This document shows positions 16,180 to 25,203 of a stretch of DNA of 64,000 bases, in pieces (positions within the stretch are counted from its first letter, which is position 1; every line of letters begins with the position of its first letter). The translations under genes and the position numbers were made by a program. Under the pieces are notes generated by a model. The model was not told the origin of the DNA, searched no databases, and was given only the letters and a program-made list of their open reading frames with translations. Origin of the DNA: Streptomyces sp. CG 926 (lineage in GTDB: Bacteria; Actinomycetota; Actinomycetes; Streptomycetales; Streptomycetaceae); the NCBI RefSeq assembly GCF_003148825.1, contig NZ_QGGZ01000008.1, forward strand, positions 124,001 to 188,000, read 5' to 3'.

Positions 16180-17559
16180 TCAGGCCCCGGCGCCGGTGTC
16201 GCCGGGCAGGTCGCGGCGGCCGCGCTGGACGAACAGCACCGTCAGGCCCACCGCCAGCCACACCGCCCCCACCAGTTGCGCCGTCCAGGAGGCCTCGAAG
16301 ATCACGGCGACGGTCACCGCCCCACCCAGCACCGGCATCACCAGGTGTTTCCACCAGTTCGGCGGACCCTCGCGCCGCTTGACCACGAACCAGCCCACCA
16401 CCGAGGCGTGCAGCAGGGTGAAGGCCACCAGCGCCCCGACGTCCACCACCGACACCAACTGGTCGAGCCCGTCGTCGCGCCGGGCCGCCCACACGGCCGC
16501 GACCAGCGTGATGGTGGCCGCCACCAGCAGGGCGACCCGCGGGGTCCCGTCCGAGGTCCGGGCCAGCACCCGGGGCAGCCGCCGTTCCCGGGCCATCGCG
16601 AACACCAGCCGCCCGGCCGCCGCCTGCCCGGCCAGCGCCGCGAAGGCCGCCCCGATCGCCTTGCTGACCGCCACCAGGTCGTGCAACCAGGAGCCGACGG
16701 CCGACTCCACCGCGTCGTAGAAGGCCGGGCCCTGCAGCGCGGGCTCGGCCGCCAACTCCGCCGCGGACACGGGCATCAGCAACGCCGCCAGATAGCTCTG
16801 GGCGACGAACAGCAGCCCGGCCAGGGCCAGGCAGAACAGCACCGCCCGCGCCACCCGCTCCGAGCCGCCCGTCACCTCCTCGGCGAAGGAGGCGATGGCG
16901 TCGAAGCCGAGGTAGGACAGGACCGCGACCGACACCGCGCCCAGCACCGCCGCCGTACCGAAGGCCGGCGAGCCGTCACCGGTCAGCGGGGACAGCCAGC
17001 CGCGCCGGGCCCCGCCCTGGACCAGTACGGTCACCGCGGCCACCACGAAGACGAGCAGGACCAGGATCTCCATGGCCAGCACGGCGAAGCCCACGCGTGC
17101 CGCCGCCCGTACGCCCCACAGGTTCAACGCGGTGGTGAGCACGACGGCCAGGGCCGTCCACACCCACCGCGACACCTCCGGGACCAGCGCGTTCATGGCG
17201 ATCCCCGAGAAGAGGTAGGCGACCGCCGGGATCAGCAGGTAGTCGAGCATCGCCATCCATCCGGCGATCAGCCCCGGTCCCTCGCCGAGACCCTTTCGGG
17301 CGTACGTGAAGACCGAGCCGGCCTGCGGGGCGACCCGCACCATCTGCGCGTAGGAGAAGGCCGTGAAGGCCATCGCCACGGTCGCGCAGAGGTAGACGAG
17401 GGCCACGGCGCCGTGCGACGTGGCGTCGAGCGTGCCGAAGACCCCGACGGGGGCCATCGGGGCGATGAACAGCAGGCCGTAGACGACCAGATCCCGGAAG
17501 CCGAGGCTCCGCCGCAGCGCCGAGGGCGCCGCCGCACTGGAATCCGTAACGGAAGCCAT
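16180..17559 (-). CDS. APC-superfamily amino acid permease
   Basis: An integral membrane transporter of 459 residues with about twelve hydrophobic helices. The first holds the APC signature (LGFRDLVVYGLLFIAPMAPVGVFG), then YAQMVRVAPQAGSVFTYARKGLGEGPGLIAGWMAMLDYLLIP, and helix six holds LGFDAIASFAEEV, the substrate-site region. It should import an amino acid or amine by proton or sodium symport; the substrate cannot be read. The start is ATG 17559 (MASVTDSSAA) because GGAGG lies four bases upstream; the frame is open further up without support. It is divergent from ispH across a G-rich intergenic region with GGGACGGGT repeats. Confidence 0.92.
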   Translation of the reverse strand: MASVTDSSAAAPSALRRSLGFRDLVVYGLLFIAPMAPVGVFGTLDATSHGAVALVYLCATVAMAFTAFSYAQMVRVAPQAGSVFTYARKGLGEGPGLIAGWMAMLDYLLIPAVAYLFSGIAMNALVPEVSRWVWTALAVVLTTALNLWGVRAAARVGFAVLAMEILVLLVFVVAAVTVLVQGGARRGWLSPLTGDGSPAFGTAAVLGAVSVAVLSYLGFDAIASFAEEVTGGSERVARAVLFCLALAGLLFVAQSYLAALLMPVSAAELAAEPALQGPAFYDAVESAVGSWLHDLVAVSKAIGAAFAALAGQAAAGRLVFAMARERRLPRVLARTSDGTPRVALLVAATITLVAAVWAARRDDGLDQLVSVVDVGALVAFTLLHASVVGWFVVKRREGPPNWWKHLVMPVLGGAVTVAVIFEASWTAQLVGAVWLAVGLTVLFVQRGRRDLPGDTGAGA

Positions 17560-17696
17560 CCGTCCTCCGGGGTATAGGGGCGGGACAGGTGGGACGGGTG
17601 GGACGGGGGTGGTGCGGGGGTGGTGCGGGCTTTCGGGCAAGTGTGTGCCGTACGGCCGACGCCCGGCCTCCTGGAGACCCCCGTACGATGGAGCAC

Positions 17697-18692
17697 ATGA
17701 CTGCTCCCGCCCCCGCTCCCGCTTCCCGCCGTGTCCTGCTCGCCGCGCCCCGCGGCTACTGCGCGGGCGTGGACCGAGCCGTGATCGCCGTCGAGAAAGC
17801 CCTTGAGCAGTACGGTGCGCCGGTCTACGTCCGCCACGAGATCGTGCACAACAAGTACGTCGTGCAGACCCTGGAGAAGAAGGGCGCCATCTTCGTCGAG
17901 CGGACGGAGGAGGTGCCCGAGGGCTCCATCGTGATGTTCTCCGCGCACGGCGTGGCGCCGGTGGTGCACGAGGAGGCGGCCCGCGGCAAGCTCGCGACGA
18001 TCGACGCGACCTGCCCGCTGGTCACCAAGGTGCACAAGGAAGCCATCCGGTACGCGAACGAGGACTTCGACATCCTCCTCATCGGCCACGAGGGCCACGA
18101 GGAGGTCATCGGCACCTCCGGCGAGGCCCCGGACCACATCACGATCGTCGACGGCCCGCACGACGTGGAGAAGGTCACCGTCCGAGACGAGTCCAAGGTC
18201 GTCTGGCTGTCCCAGACCACCCTTTCGGTCGACGAGACCATGGAGACGGTCGACGCGCTGAAGACGAAGTTCCCGCTTCTCGTCTCGCCGCCGAGCGACG
18301 ACATCTGCTACGCCACCTCGAACCGGCAGGCCGCCGTGAAGGTGATGGGGGCCGACTCGGACCTGGTCATCGTCGTCGGCTCGAGGAACTCCTCGAACTC
18401 GATCCGGCTCGTCGAGGTCGCCAAGGACGCCGGCGCGAAGGCCGCGTACCTGGTCGACTTCGCGAGCGAGATCGACGAGGCCTGGCTGGAGGGTGTCGGC
18501 ACCGTCGGCGTCACCTCGGGCGCCTCGGTGCCGGAGGTCCTGGTCGAAGAGGTCCTGGAGTGGCTGTCGACCCGCGGCTTCGAGGACGTGGAGATCGTCA
18601 AGACCGCCGAGGAGTCGATCGTCTTCTCGCTGCCGAAGGAACTCCGTCGCGATCTGCGCGCCGAGGCCGCAGAACTGGTCGCCGACAAGTAA
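17697..18692 (+). CDS. ispH: 4-hydroxy-3-methylbut-2-enyl diphosphate reductase
   Basis: This is the last enzyme of the non-mevalonate isoprenoid pathway, making IPP and DMAPP with a 4Fe-4S cluster. The 331 residues contain the three cluster cysteines in GYCAGVDRA, DATCPLVTKVH and DDICYATSNRQ, the catalytic histidines in RHEIVHNKYVV and FSAHGVAP, and the VGSRNSSNS and GVTSGASVPE loops. ATG 17697 is preceded by GGAG; ATG 17688 is an alternative that adds three residues. It is followed 15 bases later by ppgK. Confidence 0.97.
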   Translation: MTAPAPAPASRRVLLAAPRGYCAGVDRAVIAVEKALEQYGAPVYVRHEIVHNKYVVQTLEKKGAIFVERTEEVPEGSIVMFSAHGVAPVVHEEAARGKLATIDATCPLVTKVHKEAIRYANEDFDILLIGHEGHEEVIGTSGEAPDHITIVDGPHDVEKVTVRDESKVVWLSQTTLSVDETMETVDALKTKFPLLVSPPSDDICYATSNRQAAVKVMGADSDLVIVVGSRNSSNSIRLVEVAKDAGAKAAYLVDFASEIDEAWLEGVGTVGVTSGASVPEVLVEEVLEWLSTRGFEDVEIVKTAEESIVFSLPKELRRDLRAEAAELVADK

Positions 18693-18707
18693 CTCGTTTC
18701 GTACGGT

Positions 18708-19466
18708 ATGTCCATGCAGATCTTCGGCGTGGACATCGGCGGAACCGGGATCAAGGGTGCTCCCGTGGACCTGGAGCGGGGCGACCTGGCTCAGGAGCGC
18801 CACAAAGTACTGACACCGCATCCGGCCACCCCCGAGGGGGTGGCCGGATGCGTCGGTGAGGTGGTGCGCAACTTCGACTGGGACGGGCCGCTCGGGGTCA
18901 CCTTCCCGGGCGTGGTCACGAGCGGCGTCATCCGTTCGGCGGCCAACATGGACAAGTCCTGGATCGGCGTCGACGCGGCGACGCTGATCTCGCGCGAGCT
19001 GGGCGGCCTGCCGGTCACCGTCCTGAACGACGCGGACGCGGCGGGCGTCGCCGAGATGACGTACGGGGCCGGGCAGGGGCGGGGCGGCACGGTCCTCCTG
19101 CTCACCCTGGGGACGGGCATCGGGAGCGCCCTGTTCACGGACGGGCGGCTGGTCGCGAACTCGGAGCTCGGTCACCTGGAGCTGAAGGGCCACGACGCGG
19201 AGACGCGGGCGTCGGTCAAGGCCAAGGAGGACCACGACCTCACGTGGGAGCGCTGGGCGCACCGCGTGCAGAAGTACCTCCAGCACGTGGAGATGCTGTT
19301 CTCGCCGGACCTCTTCATCATCGGCGGGGGCGTCAGCCGCAAGCCGGAGAAGTTCCTGCCGCTGATCGAGGGCGTACGGGCCGAGATCGTCCCGGCCAAG
19401 CTGCAGAACAACGCGGGCATCGTGGGAGCGGCGATGGCGGCCAAGGCCGCGAAGGTCGAGCGGTAG
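18708..19466 (+). CDS. ppgK: Polyphosphate glucokinase (ROK family)
   Basis: It phosphorylates glucose using polyphosphate (and usually ATP). The 252-residue sequence shows the ROK phosphate-1 motif GVDIGGTGIKGAPVDLE, the LNDADAAGVAE sugar-binding aspartate, the adenosine/phosphate-2 loop LLTLGTGIGSALF, and the PpgK-typical ELGHLELKGHDAE...HRVQKYLQHVEMLFSPDLFIIGGGVSRK. The gene follows ispH by 15 bases and is probably co-transcribed. A 34-base near-perfect palindrome lies within the coding sequence at 18818-18851. Confidence 0.95.
   Translation: MSMQIFGVDIGGTGIKGAPVDLERGDLAQERHKVLTPHPATPEGVAGCVGEVVRNFDWDGPLGVTFPGVVTSGVIRSAANMDKSWIGVDAATLISRELGGLPVTVLNDADAAGVAEMTYGAGQGRGGTVLLLTLGTGIGSALFTDGRLVANSELGHLELKGHDAETRASVKAKEDHDLTWERWAHRVQKYLQHVEMLFSPDLFIIGGGVSRKPEKFLPLIEGVRAEIVPAKLQNNAGIVGAAMAAKAAKVER
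18818..18851. other. Strong hairpin inside ppgK
   Basis: GCATCCGGCCACCCCC and its exact reverse complement are separated by only GA, a 16-bp stem inside the coding sequence about 37 codons from the start. The encoded stretch (HPATPEGVAGC) fits the gene, so coding alone may explain it, but a stem of this strength could slow or stop transcription. Confidence 0.85.
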
Positions 19467-19472
19467 GAGCGC

Positions 19473-19994
19473 TCAGCGGGCGATCCGCCGGGGCATCCGC
19501 CGCCTGCCGATCAGCACGGCCTTGCGCACGACGGCGATCAGCGCGGCGACCAGCGTCCCGGCGTACAGCCAGCCGGCGTGCAGGGACAGCGCGGACACCA
19601 GCCCCATCAGCTGCCCGCCGAAGCCGCCGGAGCCGCCGGAGATGGGCCACACTCCGGCGGCGAAGGCGATGGGCACGCCGATCGGCGCGGTGATCAGGTC
19701 GGCGGGCCGTACCCAGAGCGCGGTGGCGGCGGCGACGGGCAGGAAGAGCAGCCCGTAGACGAAGAGCGAGGAGCCGAAGAGCAGCCAGCAGATCCCGCCC
19801 ACCAGCACCATGGCGGCACACGCGAACAGCCCGCCGCCGAGCCCGGTCAGCCGGGGCCGGGGCATCCGCCGCGCGAAGGCGGGCCGGCGCGCGCCGCCGC
19901 CGGCCTGGGCGGGTACGGCGGCGGACCAGGGTGCCTGGCGCTGGGCCGGCGGTCGCTGTTGGTGAGGGGCCGATCGCGTGCTGTATTGCTCCAC
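19473..19994 (-). CDS. Membrane protein with DUF6542-like C-terminus
   Basis: The 173-residue protein has a Gln/Pro/Arg-rich N-terminal stretch (VEQYSTRSAPHQQRPPAQRQ) and then about four hydrophobic helices (GGGLFACAAMVLVGGICWLLF, LFVYGLLFLPVAAATALWVRPADLITAPIGVPIAFAAGVW, LMGLVSALSLHAGWLYAGTLVAALIAVV) with a basic tail. Actinobacterial relatives carry the DUF6542 label; the function is unknown. GTG 19994 was chosen as start; GTG 20057 would add 21 residues and neither has a clear ribosome binding site. It is convergent with ppgK, six bases between the stops. Confidence 0.75.
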   Translation of the reverse strand: MEQYSTRSAPHQQRPPAQRQAPWSAAVPAQAGGGARRPAFARRMPRPRLTGLGGGLFACAAMVLVGGICWLLFGSSLFVYGLLFLPVAAATALWVRPADLITAPIGVPIAFAAGVWPISGGSGGFGGQLMGLVSALSLHAGWLYAGTLVAALIAVVRKAVLIGRRRMPRRIAR

Positions 19995-20129
19995 GTCACC
20001 AAAGTAGGCCGGGAGCGGGTCGGATCGGGCCCCGGACACGCGTACATCCACCGCCACTCATCGGAAAGTAAACTGTCCGGTGGCCCACTCCTGGGCCGCC
20101 GCCCCCTCCAGCTACGGGAAGTCGCCAAC

Positions 20130-21218
<1,089 letters not shown>

Positions 21219-21274
21219 TACGTCCGGCGAAAGGCCGTCTGACCTGCGACGGAGCGGGTTGGGCGGCCTTTGCG

Positions 21275-21293
21275 GTCCGCACAGAGTCCGCAG
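21275..21293 (+). repeat. Putative integrase arm-site repeat, left
   Basis: GTCCGCACAGAGTCCGCAG, itself two GTCCGCA units. It matches 18 of 19 bases with 43006-43024 in the same orientation, lying 60 bases inside attL. In the circular form both copies would flank the att core. Confidence 0.6.
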
Positions 21294-21296
21294 CAT

Positions 21297-21312
21297 GCTG
21301 ACTTCGGTCAGC
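21297..21312. terminator. Hairpin after the integrase gene
   Basis: GCTGAC-TTCG-GTCAGC, a 6-bp stem with a stable UUCG-type loop, 15 bases beyond the integrase stop codon. A second pairing, AAAGGCCG (21230) with CGGCCTTT (21264), lies nearer ychF and may replace the ychF terminator that the insertion moved away. Confidence 0.55.
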
Positions 21313-21326
21313 GCGCGGGGGAGTGG

Positions 21327-22445
21327 CTACGCCGCTTCGTCGACCTGTGGCTGGGCATCAGCAGACTGGTCCGCGTACGCCTTGTCGACGGCGGCCCGGG
21401 TCCGCTCCTCAGAGTCGGGCCACAGGTGGGTGTAGATGTTCAGCGTCATGGCCGCATTGGTGTGGCCGAGGCGCTCGGAGACGGTCTTCACCGACTCACC
21501 GTGCTTGATCAGCAGGCTGGCGTAGTGGTGTCGGAGGGAATGGGGTCCGGTGCCCTTCGCGATGCCGGCCTTGGCACAGGCGGGCCGCCAGGAGGCGTCC
21601 ATGAAGTGCGTGTAGACCACGGGTCCGCCTTGCGGCGCCGTGAAGATCCAGCCCTCGGGCCCATCGGCGGGGAAGCCCCGCAGGTGGGCCTTCATCGCAT
21701 CCACCGCCACACGGGGGAGCGGAACCGTGCGGTGCGAGCGGGCGGTCTTGGGTGGGCAGACGTACACGCCGTGCTTGGCGGTCTGCTGGATCTGCTGCTC
21801 GACCGAGACCGTGGCATGCAGCAGGTCGAGGTGACGCGCCTGGAGGCCGAACAGCTCACCGGGGCGGAGTCCGGTGGCCGCGCCGAGCAGCACGAGGCCC
21901 TTGTAGCGGGCGGGAATCTCCTCGGACAGCTTCCGTACCTGGTCGACGGCCAGCGGCACGATCTTCTTCCGGGGCACCGAAGGCAGTTTCGCCTCGGCGC
22001 ACGGGTTGTGAGGGATCATCCGGTCACGGACGGCCGCCCGGAAGACGGCGTTGACCGTGTTGAAGACCGTCCGTGAGGTGCTGGCGGCCAGCCCGTGCGT
22101 GGTGGTCAGACTGGTGACCCAGCTCTGTACGTCGCCGGGCTTGATGGCGCCGAGTGACCGCTTCTCCCAAGCCGGGTAGACGTAGCAGCGCAGGTGCTGG
22201 GCCACCGCCTTGGCCGTGGAAGGCCGATGCGGCTGAATGGCCCGCCATTCCTCCGCGTACTCCTTGAAGGGCTTCTTCGCCGATCGCGGGTCGACGTACT
22301 GACCGGTGACCAGGCTGGCCGTGACCTCGTCGATCCAGCGCTGGGCGTCGATCTTGCGGTCGAAGTGGCGGGCGTGCTCCTTGCCTTCGAGGTCGCGGTA
22401 GCGGGCCCGCCATTTGCCGTTGGGGCGCTTCTGGATGTTCGCCAA
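21327..22445 (-). CDS. int: Tyrosine-type site-specific integrase
   Basis: A 372-residue phage-type integrase. The N-terminus has an AP2-like arm-binding domain (RPNGKWRARYRDLEGKEHARHFDRKIDAQRWIDEVTASL), then a SAM-like core-binding domain (FKEYAEEWRAIQPHRPSTAKAVAQHLRCYVYPAWEKRSLGAI). The catalytic domain has Arg in GAATGLRPGELFGL, the HxxR motif in PHSLRHHYASLL, and RLGHTNAAMTLNIYTHLW with the second His and nucleophilic Tyr. It should recombine attP with the ychF 3' end. The start is TTG 22445, eight bases after GGAG. It is the second gene of an operon with the XRE regulator and points toward attL. Confidence 0.96.
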   Translation of the reverse strand: MANIQKRPNGKWRARYRDLEGKEHARHFDRKIDAQRWIDEVTASLVTGQYVDPRSAKKPFKEYAEEWRAIQPHRPSTAKAVAQHLRCYVYPAWEKRSLGAIKPGDVQSWVTSLTTTHGLAASTSRTVFNTVNAVFRAAVRDRMIPHNPCAEAKLPSVPRKKIVPLAVDQVRKLSEEIPARYKGLVLLGAATGLRPGELFGLQARHLDLLHATVSVEQQIQQTAKHGVYVCPPKTARSHRTVPLPRVAVDAMKAHLRGFPADGPEGWIFTAPQGGPVVYTHFMDASWRPACAKAGIAKGTGPHSLRHHYASLLIKHGESVKTVSERLGHTNAAMTLNIYTHLWPDSEERTRAAVDKAYADQSADAQPQVDEAA

Positions 22446-22469
22446 GTGGCTTCTCCTTCGTGTCGGTTG

Positions 22470-22970
22470 TCAGTAGTGGCCGCCGTCCTCGATGTCGTTG
22501 CTGAGGGTGAGAGCGTCCCGCTCGTCGCCCATGAGGCGGAGGCGCTGCTCGTGGATCGCCCGCGAGCTGTCCGGGTGGGCCTTGATGTGGTCGGCGATGG
22601 CGACCACGGCGTGATGGAGGCGGTCACGTGCGTCGCGGGTCTCGTAGAACGCCTCGACGGCTTCTTGGACGAGCCGCCGGCTGGCGATGTCGAGCCCCTC
22701 CAGGGGCGGGGACATCAGTTCTTCGAGAGGGAGCTCGAAGACGCGGGAGAAGGCGAGGGCCTCGTCGAGGTTGATGCGCCGGCGGGGGGTGGCGTTCTCG
22801 ATGCGCCAGACCGCTGTCTGGTTCATCTTGACGCCGGCTCTGGTCACCCGCTCCGCCAGCTCGGTCGTGCTCCACCCTCTGACCTCGCGCTCCAGCGCCA
22901 CGCGCGCGGCCACGTTCCCCTCGCTGTAGAGCAGCGGCACCTCGCCGCCCTCGGGCCTGTCGCCTGCCAT
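22470..22970 (-). CDS. XRE-family transcriptional regulator of the element
   Basis: The 166-residue protein has an N-terminal helix-turn-helix (NVAARVALEREVRGWSTTELAERVTRAGVKMNQTAVWRIENATPRRRINLDEALAFSRVFELPLEELM) and a helical C-terminus (LVQEAVEAFYETRDARDRLHHAVVAIADHIKAH) of a kind usual in Streptomyces element regulators. ATG 22970 has GGAGG five bases upstream. It is divergent from the excisionase-like gene and 24 bases before int, so it probably controls both, through the inverted repeat at 22997-23027. Confidence 0.87.
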   Translation of the reverse strand: MAGDRPEGGEVPLLYSEGNVAARVALEREVRGWSTTELAERVTRAGVKMNQTAVWRIENATPRRRINLDEALAFSRVFELPLEELMSPPLEGLDIASRRLVQEAVEAFYETRDARDRLHHAVVAIADHIKAHPDSSRAIHEQRLRLMGDERDALTLSNDIEDGGHY

Positions 22971-22996
22971 CGAACCTCCATCGCCACCGTCGCTAT

Positions 22997-23027
22997 CCCA
23001 ATTGAAACATGGGCTTCCCGATTGGGG
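22997..23027. promoter_or_regulatory. Inverted repeat, likely XRE operator
   Basis: CCCAAT at 22997-23002 and ATTGGG at 23021-23026 face each other in the 121-base divergent region, which is AT-rich compared with its surroundings (AATTGAAACAT). A further GGGG block follows at 23042. Location between regulator and excisionase genes is the main support. Confidence 0.5.
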
Positions 23028-23091
23028 TAACCGCCGATCCTGGGGCACAACTTTATGCAGATCGAATCGTCACCTAGCCGAATGGGAATGC

Positions 23092-23286
23092 ATGCGATAC
23101 CTGACCACCGCCGAGGTCGCCGAGCGCTACCGCACAGCCGAGAGCACCGTCCGCTACTGGCGCCACATCGGGAAGGGGCCGCGCGGCATCAAGGTCGGCA
23201 AGCGGGTGCTGTACCCCGAGGCGGAGCTGCTGCGGTACGAGCAGACGCTGATCGACGGCCAGGACGAATGGGGCCTGGCCTCGTGA
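23092..23286 (+). CDS. xis: Excisionase-like helix-turn-helix protein
   Basis: A 64-residue protein, MRYLTTAEVAERYRTAESTVRYWRHIGKGPRGIKVGKRVLYPEAELLRYEQ, the winged-helix MerR/AlpA-type domain (HTH_17) seen in excisionases of actinobacterial integrative elements. It should bend att DNA and steer the integrase toward excision. ATG 23092 is preceded by GGGAATGC; upstream ATG 23086 is possible. It is divergent from the XRE-int operon and 148 bases before the DUF3631 gene; that gap contains only a weak hairpin. Confidence 0.85.
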   Translation: MRYLTTAEVAERYRTAESTVRYWRHIGKGPRGIKVGKRVLYPEAELLRYEQTLIDGQDEWGLAS

Positions 23287-23434
23287 GCCGCCGACAGCCC
23301 CGGACACAGCAACGGCCCCCGGCGCGCCAACGCCGAGGGCCGGAGATTCCCCTGCCTGTCGCCCATCCCTGAACGAACGAACCGGTGAGGGGCGGGACCT
23401 TGCCCGTCCCGTCCCTCACCTGAGAGGAACGTCT

Positions 23435-25024
23435 ATGGAGGACTCTACGTCCCCCGCCACCTCGAACGCATCCGAGGTTGTCTGGCCCACCCCCGCGGTT
23501 CCCGGCCAGGGCATCCCCTGGCGCAACGGGGACCGAACGGGGTCACGGTCCCCTGCTTCGACGGGTGTTCCGGTCGGGGACCGAGACTCCCCTAGCACGG
23601 AACATGTGCAGGTCAGCGACCCGGGGACCGGTCCCGCCGGAGCGGAAGCCGGGGACCGGGCGGGGACTTCCGGTCCGCCGGTCCCCGAACCCGGTCCCCG
23701 AATCCCGGACGAGCGCGACGCCCCCCGAGCCGATGGTGAGGACCACGGTCCCCACGTATCTGCGGGGACCGTGGTCCCCGACGGTGGTTCGGGGACCGGG
23801 GACCCCGCCCGTGCGAGCGACGAGACGGCGGACGAAGGAGCCGCACTGCTGGATGACCTCCGTGCGGCGATCGGCCGGTACGTGGTGCTGCCGAGCGACG
23901 AGGCCCTGACCGCGGTCACCTTGTGGGTGGCGGCCTCCCACATTCAGCCCGCCCTCCAGCACGCGCCGCGTCTGGCGGTGGTGGGGCCGACCAAGGGGTG
24001 TGGAAAGTCCCGGGTCCTGGACGTGTTCCACGAGACCGTGTCCCAGCCGATGATGACGGTGAACACCTCGCCTGCGGTGGTCTTCCGGATCATTGGCGAG
24101 GACCCGCCGACGCTGCTGGTGGACGAGGCTGACACCATCTTCGGCCCGAAGGCTGGCGACAAGGAGGACCTGCGCGGTCTGCTGAACGCCGGGCACCAGC
24201 GAAACCGGCCCGCCTGGCGGATCTCCGGCCCGGAGCACAAACCGACTGCGTTCCCGACCTTCGCCATGGCAGCGCTCGCGGGCATCGGCGACCTGCCGGA
24301 CACGATCATGGACCGGGCGGTCGTGCTCCGCATGCAGAAGCGCAAGCCCGGCGAGAAGGTCGCTCCCTTCCGCTCCCGGCACTCCGTCCCGGAACTGAAC
24401 GCGCTGCGCGACCGGCTGACCGCGTGGCTGACCCCGCTGCGCGGGGCAGCGCACCGGCTGGTGCCACCGATGCCGGTTGAGGACCGGGCTGCGGACACCT
24501 GGGAGCCATTGGTCATCGTCGCAGACCTGGCGGGCGGCCACTGGCCCGCGCAGGCCCGTGCGGCCTGCCTGGCGATGACCAGGAACGAGGTGGTCCAGGA
24601 CGAACAGACGACGCTGAAGACCCGGTTGCTGCGCGACATCCGCCGCGTCTTCGGGCAACAGGGCGATACGGAGGCGCTGCGCAGCCACGACCTGCTCGCC
24701 GCCCTCGCCCAGGACGCCGAGGCGCCGTGGGCTGAGTACGGGACGAAGGGCCTGAACGCCTACCACCTGGCCAACCTGCTGCGCGACTTCGGCATCAGAC
24801 CGGCCAACCACCGTTTCGAGAACGGGAGGCAGGCCAAGGCGTACGGCCGTAACCAGTTCCTCGACGCCTGGGCCCGCTACTGCCCCGACCCCGCCCAACC
24901 GGCACCCGCAGCCAATGAGGCCGCGCTCGCACGTCGAGCCCAGGACAAGCCGCCGACCCCTCCGTCCGGGACGCTGCCCATCGGCCCGCCCGGCGGACCT
25001 GCCGGCCCCAGGCCCACCCGCTGA
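23435..25024 (+). CDS. DUF3631-domain P-loop ATPase, probable element replication/maintenance protein
   Basis: The 529-residue protein has a low-complexity N-terminal 135 residues (Gly/Asp/Pro/Arg-rich, encoded by GGGGACC repeats). It then has an ATPase-like core: LAVVGPTKGCGKSRVLDVF (Walker A) and PPTLLVDEADTIFG (Walker B), followed by NAGHQRNRPAWRISGPEHKPTAFPTFAMAALAGIGDLPDTIMDRAVVLRMQKRKPGEKV and DUF3631 (RSHDLLAALAQDAEAPWAEYG...AYHLANLLRDFGIRPANHRF). In actinobacterial elements and phages DUF3631 proteins stand where replication helicases or primase-associated proteins are found; the role is inferred. It has GAGAGGAACGTCT just before ATG 23435. Confidence 0.85.
   Translation: MEDSTSPATSNASEVVWPTPAVPGQGIPWRNGDRTGSRSPASTGVPVGDRDSPSTEHVQVSDPGTGPAGAEAGDRAGTSGPPVPEPGPRIPDERDAPRADGEDHGPHVSAGTVVPDGGSGTGDPARASDETADEGAALLDDLRAAIGRYVVLPSDEALTAVTLWVAASHIQPALQHAPRLAVVGPTKGCGKSRVLDVFHETVSQPMMTVNTSPAVVFRIIGEDPPTLLVDEADTIFGPKAGDKEDLRGLLNAGHQRNRPAWRISGPEHKPTAFPTFAMAALAGIGDLPDTIMDRAVVLRMQKRKPGEKVAPFRSRHSVPELNALRDRLTAWLTPLRGAAHRLVPPMPVEDRAADTWEPLVIVADLAGGHWPAQARAACLAMTRNEVVQDEQTTLKTRLLRDIRRVFGQQGDTEALRSHDLLAALAQDAEAPWAEYGTKGLNAYHLANLLRDFGIRPANHRFENGRQAKAYGRNQFLDAWARYCPDPAQPAPAANEAALARRAQDKPPTPPSGTLPIGPPGGPAGPRPTR
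23528..23804. repeat. Cluster of GGGGACC/GGTCCCC motifs in the DUF3631 gene
   Basis: About twelve copies of GGGGACC or its complement lie in some 280 bases, for example at 23528, 23548, 23623, 23651, 23680, 23693, 23747, 23764, 23773, 23791 and 23798. They include a perfect 11-bp hairpin, CCACGGTCCCC (23743) with GGGGACCGTGG (23764). The region codes for the disordered N-terminus, so the DNA pattern may be what is selected, as in iteron-type origins. Confidence 0.75.
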
Positions 25025-25042
25025 CATCAGCTCCGTATCAAC

Positions 25043-25160
25043 CGTCGCATCCGTCCCCGCGCAGGTCAGCGCGGGGACGGAGTTCCTCGCCGATACGGAT
25101 CACTCCGTACCTGCGACCGCCTCCGTACCTGTCCTGACCAGCTACGGGACGGATGCAACG
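25043..25160. other. Repeat-rich 179-base gap upstream of mobC, candidate oriT
   Basis: The gap 25025-25203 holds a local hairpin CCGTCCCCGCG (25051) with CGCGGGGACGG (25070), a wider inverted repeat CGTCGCATCCGTCCC (25043) with GGGACGGATGCAACG (25146; one mismatch), and a direct repeat CTCCGTACCTG (25103 and 25121). Nested inverted repeats just before mobC and relaxase genes are what an origin of transfer looks like. I cannot identify the nic site. Confidence 0.5.
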
Positions 25161-25203
25161 GACGTGACGAAGCCCCACCGCACACGACCACCGGAGCACC
25201 ACC

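Noticed and set aside
14710..17577. A 955-codon plus-strand open frame over xseB, xseA and the permease
   Set aside because: Antisense shadow of three well-supported genes; low-complexity Gln/His/Arg-rich translation.
17268..19286. A 672-codon open frame on the minus strand over ispH and ppgK
   Set aside because: It is the high-GC antisense shadow of two clear genes; the translation is Arg/Gly/Asp/Val-rich without domains.
23528..23804. CRISPR array
   Set aside because: The repeated unit is only seven bases, in both orientations and with irregular spacing.
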